From: Chrysaora quinquecirrha
Lineage: Eukaryota > Cnidaria > Scyphozoa > Semaeostomeae > Pelagiidae
Length of the DNA stretch: 64,000 nt
Reading direction: 5' to 3'
NCBI GenBank assembly: GCA_014526335.1
Contig: JACTAT010000014.1
Location: forward strand, 3,392,840-3,456,839
Shown: positions 37,611 to 49,200 of the stretch, piece after piece
Position numbering within the stretch: the first letter of the stretch is position 1
How the letters are laid out: every line of letters starts with the position of its first letter
Notes under the pieces: model-generated
The model's input: the letters and a program-made list of their open reading frames with translations, nothing else
What the model was told of the DNA's origin: nothing
The model's database searches: none
Translations under genes and position numbers: made by a program

Positions 37611-39903
37611 TTAAGTCTTCTCCAAACACTTCTCACTTTTATTAATGATTATATTGAAGTGTTTCTTCCATGATGAAGAATGCCATTCGTTGATAATTTA
37701 AAATGTAGCTAATCATGTAATCATAGCCAATCATACGTATATTCAGTACTTGTACTATTGTATTGTGATTGATGGATGCAGAATTATTTTATCGCAATAT
37801 AGTTTAGATTTAGACTACCCTGGTTGGTAGAAAGAACAAAGAAAAAACGATCTTCTGAATGATCTAGTAAAATACAGGCATTTTCGTTGGTTTCAGCAGA
37901 TTACAGTTCAGGGACCTGGAACCTCACATAATGAAAGGCGCTCTCTTGCAATGGAATTGAAAACAATTGATTCAAATTTCGTATAGAGGCCTTTACAAGC
38001 CTTAATTTGGGGGACTTTGGCTCTCCTCAAACCTATTACCTATTTTTCGATTCATCCTAGGTAGCTGCAATAAAACCATTTTATGCCCACCAATTATGAA
38101 GTCAGCTGAAAGATTAATTTTAGCACCACTTTTCTCGGCGAAAATTCCCTTTGGTGTCCGCAGACTGTTTCATCTTAAAGGGCTTTGCCACTGTGTTCAG
38201 TAGTATTGGAGTTAGAAATCGATTCTGTAGCTACAAGTAATTTTGCCCCACCAGCCTGATCCGCATCTTGGGAGATCGTTTTTTCTTATGTTTAATAGTT
38301 ATATTATTCACTATTTTGTTTTAATCCTAGTTTGATAGATTTATAGATAGTTTCAGGAAAATTACTTTTGATTGATTAATATGTGAAAGCAATCGAAAAA
38401 GAACTTTTTAATGATGTTGTCTTTCCACAGTTAGAATGATTTTTCGAATTTAGATGTTAACTTCATAGTTACTATACTGCTAAATCTATATACAGCAACA
38501 TATATAAAGCATTAATAGATGCAGTTTTAATATATGCAATTATTGATTTTTGCAATTGGTGATTACAAATCATTCGCCTTACTTTTTTTTTGTTTGTGGT
38601 TTTTGCTGTATTCAAGCTTTGGGGGCCTTTAAAAGACCAAGGAACCCGGGGAGTACTTCATTGTTCAAGAGACTAGACTTGCGTCCGGTTTTTCCAAACC
38701 CACCCATGTCTACCGATAAATTCTGTTACTCGTGGTACCCATGTATAGAAGAACAACGAAATTTTTTACCCATTTGTACCAATATCTCAAATATTTGAAC
38801 CCAATTTAACGTCTGAGGCAACTCTAAATGCGGCGAAAAGGCCTTTGCGCTGAAAACCAAAACGCCCTTTTTATCAGACTTTTCAAGACAATGCATGTCT
38901 CAAAGTTTTTATACATTTTACTACCCATGTGTAGAGATTCCTTACGGAAAACCAACCCATATGTAGGGAAATTGGTGCTGAAAAAGTTACCCTTTTGGGC
39001 GGCACGTCTAGTATAATGAACAATGTAAGTACCCCCGGGCCAAGTAAGCAAGCGAGCAAGCAATCGTAAATGCAGGTCAGGAGTTCTGGCGTCTATAGCT
39101 ACAGCTGATGTGAACCTGCAGCTTGTGCCCCAGACTGATATTCTAGAATGAATACCCTAGGCACTCATTTACCGGTGGACAGCTGAGTGGACTGTAGGCT
39201 TGCGGAGAGTGGTCCCAACGAGGTTGAAACCCAAGACCTCACGAACCTGAGACGAGCACGTTGGCTAACTCGACCACACAACGTCAAAGGAGGATTTTTT
39301 CCAAATCAACTACTGAGATTGTTATTAAAGAAAGTTTGAAATTTCGTCCTGCTCTGGTGGAACAACAACAACAGCCTCTAACAACCACAGGAAATAAACA
39401 CAGCAACAACAACAATAAGAAAAAATACAAACAATGTGGGGATATGAGAATGCTTAAGATGAGTGATCAGAGTGGTTTGGACAATTGGTTAGTTTTGAAG
39501 TTGGGGATCAAGATCACTGGTTTTGCTGTTTGAAAGATGCACTGGATTTGATATTGAAAAAGTAGAAAGCCAATATCGAGTCTTGTAATTTGTGCATGTG
39601 TTCACGTTCTTATATTTAGGGCTTGAGCATGCAGAGACGACCAACAGACTGATCGACCCATGTCTGACTGACACCTTGCTTAGCAGTTTTTATGGCTTAT
39701 CAACTCATGGTGACATTAACCTTTTATAATCCTCAGTCGTGCTGCAAGAACAAATATTTGAGGAGGGAAGGCAAGCTGAAGAAGACTTGAAAACATTGTC
39801 AATTTTAGTTGATGTTTTCGTGGTTTTATTATAGCCCTTCTTGAGCCCTTGCCTGCATTGACTTTTCTCGGACAGACTGAGAATTTTCAAGCTTCTTTTG
39901 GAA
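37611..39903. other. Intergenic sequence before the prolyl hydroxylase gene
   Basis: Mostly unrecognised AT-rich DNA. A tRNA-like SINE lies at 39209-39283 and a short CAA-rich run near 39363-39432. The promoter of the hydroxylase gene must lie here or in an unseen 5' exon; no clear TATA box or initiator was identified. Confidence 0.5.
39209..39283 (-). repeat. tRNA-like SINE head
   Basis: On the minus strand an A-box-like tggtcgagttagcc is followed by a B-box-like gggtttcaacc about 45 bases later. The cloverleaf is imperfect, so a SINE or tRNA pseudogene is more likely than a working tRNA. Confidence 0.55.
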
Positions 39904-40274
39904 ATGTTTTATGGAAAATCAGTCATAACTTTCATTCGTTTTATCTGCTGTTTAGGTGTCGTGCCTATGTTAGTCTCCATAACAGGCACATCCGGAGAGC
40001 TATTTACTGCAGTCAGCCATTTGAAAAGCCTTGTTGATGTCGAGAAACAGCTCACGGGGAATTTGAAATACTTCATCAACGAGGAACAAAAGAAACTTGA
40101 AAGGATCAGACTTTATTTCAACAAATCGAGTCATTTGTTACAACTTAATACTTCTAATGAACTTCATGGCTATGTTGGAAATCCTATCAACAGTTATCTT
40201 ATACTGAAGAGGTTACTGAAATTTGGCTCTGAAGTTGAAAGACTTATCGACATTGATTTTACGAGGGTAAGACT
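39904..40274 (+). CDS. P4HA exon 1 (signal peptide, N-terminal domain)
   Basis: It starts MFYGKSVITFIRFICCLGVV, continues GELFTAVSHLKSLVDVEKQL and reaches LIDIDFTRVR. Two donors are possible: AGG|GTAAGA at 40267 and CT|GTAAGA at 40275. The second is used because it keeps phase with exon 2. Confidence 0.87.
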
Positions 40275-43200
40275 GTAAGATTTTTGAAATTTTCTTTCAT
40301 CTTTGATTCTCGCGAATCTGTATCAATATTAGTTATCATTAAACCAAGAAGTCCAGTGATTGTTTTTGAAATCGATTTGATAAGATAGTAATTTTTGCTT
40401 AACCTTCAAATGGAAAGTTAGTCTATCAAGTATAAGCTCTGAATGAAATCATTGGAAAGGAATTAATAGAAGCGTTACAGCTGTTCAGTTTAATTTATAG
40501 CCACTTAAATCTCATTTTAATCCCACTTCTTTCAAACGAGATCGGTCGTAAATTTTCCATGCGTATCCAAGCTAGCTGACCGTATATTATTTGCACAGTA
40601 CACTTCGAAACGTTATTTCCTGCAAGCACTTAGCTGAAAATAAACAATGTTTTGATATGACCTCCTTGTCTAAAAGATCTAATTTCTATTATATTTCTTC
40701 AAAATTCGGTAAACTGACTCCTCTGTTTGAAATTTGTTCTTAATACCACCACTCAAAGTTTTGTTTTACAAATATAAAGCTCCAAATTTTCTATGCTGTT
40801 TTCATAATGTGGAAATGTTCCCCTTGGCAAATTGCTCAAGGGTTTGAAGGGCTAGAAATGTGATTGAAGTTAAAATTCATGCAGAATTAAATCAATAAAC
40901 AAATGACATTAGATTAAACTTTTATTGCAGTTGAGCTTCACTTTCCTTTATTTATAAAATTTCGCTAATTCCATAGCAAATTCTTGTAAAAATATTAAAT
41001 TTCATGGCCTCACCACCCAAAAGATAACCTTAATCTTGCTTTCCATTTCTTTGTGTTCTAATGGATTAAGTTCAATATCAGTTTTCAAAAATGGCCAAAT
41101 AACCAATGTGGATTGATAATAAACCCACTTTTCAAAGTTTGTTTTAAAACTAGCTTTAGTCTAGACAGTAAAAGTTTTCTGAGGTTCTCTATTCAGGAAA
41201 TAGGTTACATAAGTTTCTTAGAACTACAAATTATGGGCGTAATTTGTAAAATTTCAACTGTTGATGATCACAGGATGATGAAAACATGTCGTTCTTTGTG
41301 TCAAATTTCTGACAAGTTTGCTTATCTTTGGATCTTTTGGAAAGGTTACAGCAGGCCCGTAGGCACCCTGGGTAGGTCAGGCTGCCCCCCCCCCCAATAT
41401 TTACAAAATTCATTGTTTTTATGTACTATTTCTATGGTTACCTATTGTTGCTATTGTTTGAAGAACAATTCCTATTGTTATAACTTTTCCGCTTCTATTG
41501 GGGTAAAAGTTTTCTATCCTCATCCATCTCTAGTCTTACTGGATTTCTGAAATTCTGAAACGTCAATCGAGTGTCATTTCACAGCTTACGAGATTTCCGT
41601 TGAAACAAAAGGATTTTCAAGGGATTTGCAACAAAGCAATAAGATTTCCAGCAAAGATGTACGATATTCCAAAGGGTGAATTGCCCCTCGTGTTGGGTTC
41701 GTAAAAGCTTAATTCAGACAAAATAACGATTTTGGACAACTTTGCCAATTCTTAAACTACGATGGAACATATCTAAGATATTACAGAGACAGAGAGACCT
41801 CTAAGACAAATTGTCCATTGTTGAGAATTGGTTTCTATGGAGGTTCGTTTTGCGCAAAAAATGAAACTTTTGGGAAAGAAAATGTTTTGTCTGTCCTGCA
41901 GAAATGTCCATAGGGAGGTTGCACTTAATATCATGGAGATTTTGATTTAACAAGCTTCAGAACCAGAACTGGCGCAAATACTCGATGTCAAACGTCAAAA
42001 CAGAGAAATTCAAGTCCTGACATCGCAATATTCCTTTCGTTCAAGCAGGCTTAGGCTAAGGTCGCTCTGTACTGACCCCAATGATTAGCAAAAGTGACTC
42101 ATTTCCTCAAACATAAGTAGATTCGCAGGCAGACTGTGGGAGTAACGGAATATGTCAGAACTTCGTGACGTTGATCAAAGAGACCGATATTCTCATCAAT
42201 TTAAGAAGTTTTAGCATTACGTTACATGTTTTCTGAGAAAGTCTCGAAAGACACCAGGCTAACTGATTTTAACAGTCCAGAAAATTTCAATGAAATATTT
42301 CATTTCTTTCAAGACTTTCTGCTAGAAAACTACTTTTTTCTGGTAAGAACAAAGAACATCAGTAAAAACTTAATCATTCATTGACCTTTAAATTTTCTCG
42401 TTTATTGGTGTATCAATGTTTTTGTGTCCTAGGATTGGTCAGGAATCTGCAGAAATACAAAACTTTATTTCCTTCTGACGATGACGTCAAAGGTGCCCAG
42501 GTCGCTCTGCTGCGTCTCCAAGAGACGTATAATTTACCGCCGGCGACATTCTCCGACGGAATCGCGCCGAATGCTTCGTCGTTTTCTCGAATGAACGCCG
42601 AAGATGCTTTCGCCATTTCAAAGGAAGCGTATAACAATGAAGATTTTGTGGAGGCAGAAATGTGGTTGAGTGAATCATTGAGGTTAATCAACTTAGGAAG
42701 ATTTAGTGGAGAGCGTCAAGATGAATCCTTGAAATTTCAAGTGCTTGATCATCTGGCCTGGGCTGAGTATTCTGTAAGTTGTTCTATAGCCTATTGGTCA
42801 TCCGTATGCACGTTTAGATTGCTGTATTCCTCGACATACGATTTCTATTGCTGCATTGGCTATCTATAGATAAAAACCTCACTCACATCACATCCGACCT
42901 CCGTCCGACTCCCCCCTCCGACTTTTGGTCAAGCTGTTCGAACAGTATAAACAAAGCTAACGCAAACCCCGCCTCAACAACAGCAGCAACCGTTGACATA
43001 GTGAAATTGAATTGAATGATCTACTTGCTCGAGGTGGCCAATTTATCAGTAGACTTATTACTTTCCACCATTCTTTCGGAAACAGTTATTAACAACTACA
43101 ATAACATAATCGATGTTTCCATAATTGCTAGTTGGAACAGGGTTGTGTTGTATGGAGGGGTATAGACTATGGCGCTTGTATTGAGTCTAATTTATCAGGT

Positions 43201-46200
43201 ACAAAAGTAGCGAAAATATGTCTTATGTGATAAGTCTAGTCTGATCAGACCCAGGCTTCGTGAATCACCATCGGATTCATTGATTCACTAAATGATCAAG
43301 TTGTTGATTATTGTTATTTTATCATTCATCCATTTCATTCCTTTTTGCATTCATTTTTGCATTCATTCATTTATTTATTCATTCATTCATTAAAGCATTC
43401 ATTTATTCATTCATTCATTCATTAAAGCATTCACTCATTCATTTATTAATTCATTCATTCATTGATATTGACTGGCTGAATAATTAAATCGTCTTTATTT
43501 TTCATGTTCTAGAACAAGAATTTCAATGGTGCAATAAAGCATACCATTCAGCTTCTTCGTATAGGTATGTGTAGTTATTTCTTTTCTCTGTGTTATTTCA
43601 TGATTATTGACCAACAAGAGTACCAGAAGCCCCTCCTATAAGGTCCTGGGCAAACGATCATACATGATTTCTCATTTCAAGATATGTTACCGTTTGTACC
43701 ACGTTGTACCACGTCACAGAACATTGCGTGTCAAAGATTGTTTGCTTGCGTCAGGCAAAATGCTTTTGAACTTTCGCAAAAAAATTCTGCACAGAAATTT
43801 CTGCTTGTCAAGCAATTCGACTAAATAGCCTAAGTGCCCTGGGTTGCAAATTTTTCAGAATGCCATAACACCTCCAGTTACACGAGTAATAACACCTCCT
43901 TGTCTGCCTAGTTATACGATGTCCCTGTCGTCATTCTTTCTTTATCAAAACGTACATGAGCTGGCATTGGATAAACTTATTATAATTAATTGGCTGCTGC
44001 AGTTATTGAACTTGCTCCTGCTTGGACTCGAACCTTGGTCCTTTCAATCCAACAGCCAATTATTCTGTGTTTATATCATTCACTTTTTTATTATTTATGA
44101 CCTCACTTTGATTTGCAGACCAAAGCAACGAAAGACTCCGAAGTAATCTAGAACTTTACCGATATTACTTGAGCGAAGAGAAGGCTAAATCAAGAATGAA
44201 AAGAAACTTCTCAAGAAAACGCAAAAAAAGAAATAATAACAAAAAGTCTGAAAAATATCAAAAATTTTATTACACGGAAGATGAAGATCATTATCAAAGA
44301 TACCTGAAGGAAAAAGTTTTGGCGAAGAGCCTGTGTCGAGGAGAGACAAAACCGGTGGTAAGTTCAGCGGTCTAACCCCCGTTTCAGTCGAGATTTTCAT
44401 ACATGCTTTGTTGGTATTATTATGATGTCCGGGGGTGTGCTTTTATGGAATGCGTTATTGCAAAAGTGGTCGCACTGCGCCACCAATTCGAAGATTTTTT
44501 TAAATCAGCTAGAAAAACTCGTTTGTACCGTCTGCAGAAAGGGTCTGCAACTCTTAACCCTCAAATATCAGACACGAATTTTTAGAACACAGACCTTAGT
44601 AGATTTCTTCAAAAAGCAATCAGAAAGTATTATCTACATTTTACCCGAAAAATTGGCAAATCTAGATTTCTTACATCTCCCTGCAGCACAGCAGTTAGAT
44701 GTAAACTTTTTTTTAATAAGCAACTTGACTTTCGTCCAGCCCTCAAAGTTGCTTAAAATTTTAGACATTTCAGCCCTCAAAGTTGCTTAAACGTTGCTTA
44801 ACATTTTTTGTACCTACTAACCACCCCTGACTTCGCGGGTCAAATCGTCATCTGTAAGGCCTACAACATGACTTTTGGGAGACAGTAAATGGAAAACCGT
44901 TAGCTAACGAACTTCAACATGCAAAACATAAGAACGAAGAACAATTTCCTAACACAAGAAAGAGAATAAGCTTGGTTGTTTGACTTCTTTGTTGCTTACA
45001 GTTACAGTAATTCAATTGAGCCCTCAAGTTGCTTAATGTTAAGGTCAGTTCAGCCCTAGTTGCTTATTGACCGGTTGCTTATTAAAAAAAAAGTGTAGCA
45101 TAGATAGTTTCCAACTACTTTCTAATTGCAACAGCGTTTTTTGTAATACTACACTGAGTAACCTCACGCTAGCGAATCTATACGCACTACTGTGGTGGAT
45201 ACGCACTACTGTGGTGGGTTATTTTGCGTACTGTGGTGGGGTTTTTTGCGTACTGTGGTGGATAAGCACTACTGTGGTGGGTTATTATGCGTACTGTGGT
45301 GGGTTATTATGTGTACTGTGGTGGGTTATTATGCTTGTTGTGGTGGGGTTTTTTGCGTACTGTGGTGGATAAGCTCTACTGTGGTGGGTTATTATGCGTA
45401 CTGTGGTGGGTTATTATGCTTGTTGTGGTGGGGTTTTTTGCGTACTGTGGTGGATAAGCTCTACTGTGGTGGGTTATTATGCGTACTGTGGTGGGTTATT
45501 ATGCTTGTTGTGGTGGGGTTTTTTGCGTACTGTGGTGGATAAGCTCTACTGTGGTGGGTTATTATGCGTACTGTGGTGGGTTATTATGCTTGTTGTGGTG
45601 GGGTTTTTTGCGTACTGTGGTGGATAAGCGCTACTGTGGTGGGTTATTATGCTTGTTGTGGTGGGGTTTTTTGCGTACTGTGGTGGATAAGCACTACTGT
45701 GGTGGGTTATTATGCTTGTTGTGGTGGGGTTTTTTGCGTACTGTGGTGGATAAGCACTACTGTGGTGGGTTATTATGCTCGATGCGGTGGTATTGTTTGC
45801 TGTCTGTGGTCTGTGGTTGATACGCACTATTTGGGTGGTTTTTTTGCTACGTGTTGTATGAAGCAAAAACTGGTCATTTTTTATCATCACTGAACTTTTG
45901 GTGAACTGCAAATAGATTTGACCTTTTAAATTCTGTAGGAAATTGATGATAGTCCTGTGCTAAAATCATATCCCAAAAACATGGAGAAAGTCTGGGTCTT
46001 GAGTCTAAATATATTAATGACAGTTACGATTCACTCAGACGTTGCTCTGAACTCACAAAACGTTAATTACACGTGAAAGTCGCACATGTTACGTATTAAC
46101 AATAAAAACGTAGTGTATTATGATCTCTCAAAGATTGTAAAAAATCTCAGGTAAATAGAGAAAGTACTTTCGATGTCGTTCGGGCGTGCCCACATTTTTC

Positions 46201-49200
46201 AAAACGTGTTCTTAATACTTAGTAATTTCGAGCCAGCATTATTGATATTAATAAGAAATTCATCGAGATATTCAAGTATATAAGCCGTTGCTTGAGACTC
46301 TCTTTCGTTCAAAAAAATGTCTCTTCTTTGCTTTAGGGTTGTCAGAGGCTCTCGCAGCCCCTTTCATCAGTTTTCGTGGCGCCCAGCGTTCCAAAGCTAC
46401 AAACTCCCGTAACTCCATAATCGGGGTCACAACAGACTTGAATCAAAGCAGTAGTTCATTTTCGTATCTTCTGCAAATACTCTTAATGCTATTTAGAATT
46501 ATTTCTACTGCTAGAGAAACACATAACAGTACAGCACACTGCAGTACCTAAGATCATTTAGAATTTGGCAAGAACCTGTTCATGAATTGAATATTATAAA
46601 TAGATTGAATCGGTTGATTATTGACTGGCTTGTCATCAATTTCCTACAGTCGGTAAAATTTTCGAATTTCAAATTTAAAAGGTCAAATCTGTGTGTAGTT
46701 CATCAAAAGTTCAGTGATGATAAAAATGACCAGTTGTTTGCTTCATACAACACGAAGCAAATAAACCACCCAAATAGTCAGTATCAACCACAGACCACAG
46801 ACAGCAAACAATGCCACCGCATCGAGCATAATAACCCACCACAGTAGTGCTTATCCACCACAGTACGCAAAAACCCCACCACAACAAGCATAATAACCCA
46901 CCACAGTAGTGCTTATCCACCACAGTACGCAAAAAACCCCACCACAACAAGCATAATAACCCACCACAGTACGCATAATAACCCACCACAGTAGCGCTTA
47001 TCCACCACAGTACGCAAAAAACCCCACCACAGTACGCATAATAACCCACCACAGTACGCATAATAACCCACCACAGTAGAGCTTATCAACCACAGTACGC
47101 AAAAAACCCCACCACAACAAGCATAATAACCCACCACAGTACGCATAATAACCCACCACAGTAGAGCTTATCCACCACAGTACGCAAAAAACCCCACCAC
47201 AACAAGCATAATAACCCACCACAGTACGCATAATAACCCACCACACTACGCATAATAACCCACCACAGTAGAGCTTATCCACCACAGTACGCAAAAAACC
47301 CCACCACAACAAGCATAATAACCCACCACAGTACGCATAATAACCCACCACAGTACGCATAATAACCCACCACAGTAGTGCTTATCCACCACAGTACGCA
47401 AAAAACCCCACCACAGTACGCAAAATAACCCACCACAGTAGTGCGTATCCACCACAGTAGTGCGTATAGATTCGCTAGCGTGAACCTGCCAAGTGTAGCC
47501 TTCGACCACCCGAATCAAAATGGTAGTTTCAAAGAGAGAGAGCGAGATGTCTTCTATTTAAGTTTTAAACAAACATTTATGATTTTATTATTCCTCACAG
47601 AAGATGGATAATCCTTGAGATATAATGACACGTCGAAAGTCAAATATGCCACTGTCAGACTTTAATCTTTGTATGTTTTCTATAAGCCTTGATTATTATT
47701 GCTCTTATAGTCATTAACTAAGTTCAGCCCTGGGTATAGGTGCTTTTCAACAGTGGTGGTATTGCTGTTTGTTTACAGGTTTCTAGATTTTTAGACGATT
47801 TTATTAAGAGAGATGATGAGTAACGGTCATGACTCTCTCCTCACTGCGAAAGTCATAGTTTTTATACAAATTTGTAACGTTCAAAGCGACTGGCGAGACT
47901 TGTGTAGCAAGTCTTTAGAGACTTGTATAGCAAGTCTACCGTACTGTTAGATTTCTTAAGCAAGGCTGCTGCAGCCCGACATCAGATCGGCGATTCTTTG
48001 GTACTGATTTATCGCAACCGACTAGTTCCCACAACAAATAGTCCTTTGTGGCGGCAATTCAATTAGTCGGCACACATTTCGAGAAAGTTGGGCATGCTCT
48101 ACGTCTGCGATTAGTTGCCAACTGAGTCCGTCAGTCGCAGTCGACCTGATTGCAGCCGCGACCGCGATCAACTGTATCCTTAAGGCCCATGTCCACTCCG
48201 TTCGCATTCGCTGTTCGTTCGCGAATTTGCAGTTCGCCACTAGCTTGCGAACAGAATACAGCCTTCGTAATCAATTTAGGCGATAAACAAAGTAAAACTT
48301 TTGCGAAAGTTTGAGCTTGACTCGCAGCGGAAATCAAAATCGCTTCGCCTTCGCCTTTTTTTTATGGCTAGTTGAAATGGGCCTTTAGCCCGTTGGGCTT
48401 TACGCGAAGCTCTTTTATCGTTAAAGAGATGTAGGGTTTAAAAGGAATCTGACTAATAAATCGCAAGAAATTAAGCTCTTAAAATATTGATTTCCTTCTA
48501 TGTAGTTGCGCTAAAGGCCTTAAGCTATTTTTCTTATCTAAAAATGGTCTCTGTTTTTTTATACGAAAAAATCATATGCAACATGCATATAACATATAAC
48601 AGCTACTATCTATTTTCACAAAAACTTTGTTTCCATATTTTTCTTTTTCTTTTCAGCCAAGAAAACATCAGAGTAAACTCCTGTGTTGGTATAAAACATC
48701 ACATCCAATGTTAATTTTGAAGCCTGCGAAAGTAGAAAGAATTTACGTTCGGCCTGAAATCCTTATTTTCAGAAAAGTTTTTGAGGACAAGGAAATGCAA
48801 AGGATCAAAGATATTGCTCTGCCTTTGGTAGGTTTACTAGCGGAGAATCTTTTACGTTGCCCGGCGGTTAACTACACATGAATTAAGAGTAGACATTTGT
48901 TTGGTATACCCTAGTTTACATTGGTATACCATAATAAACAATGGTATACTATGGATAAAGCTATGGATATACTTTGGCATGCTTTGGTATACGTTAGTAG
49001 GTTTTATGGTATATTGTGGTATACTGGTTTATACTTTGGTATTCTTTTGTATACTTTCGTATTCTTTGGTGAACATCAGTATACTTTGAGTAAACTGGTG
49101 TTAACATTAGTACACGCTTTTTTTTATAAGGAACCTACCTCAAGGCTTAGTTCTTAAAGTTCCTTATTTTTGGGCCTCTTTTGAGGCAATTGTAGTTCCA

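Larger units (their letters stand above)
45165..47482. mobile_element. Foldback-type transposon with tandem-repeat arms
   Basis: The two ends are perfect inverse copies: CACGCTAGCGAATCTATACG at the left, its complement at the right, and the match continues. The flanks carry AACCT on both sides (45160-45164 and 47483-47487). Each arm is about 650-800 bp, built of ~21-bp units (tgtggtgggttattatgcg, tgtggtggggttttttgcg, tgtggtggataagc) that form an 85-bp higher-order repeat at 45394, 45479 and 45564. The arms continue inward past the array to about 45952 and 46630. The core of about 0.7 kb has no recognised gene. Foldback elements of Drosophila and sea urchins have this layout (family knowledge). 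Confidence 0.88.

Noticed and set aside
36917..37614. Frames of 100-146 codons in the intergenic array
   Set aside because: They follow from the 27-bp period; no start context, splice sites or non-repetitive part.
41113..41550. 145-codon open frame in P4HA intron 1
   Set aside because: No family resemblance, low-complexity content and no coherent splice phase with neighbouring exons.
40267..42442. A frameshift in P4HA between exons 1 and 2
   Set aside because: A second donor eight bases later and a second acceptor ten bases later restore phase; the loss is only one residue relative to the human spacing.
45067..47518. Repetitive frames with VVGYYAYCGG on both strands
   Set aside because: They come from the tandem units of the foldback element arms.
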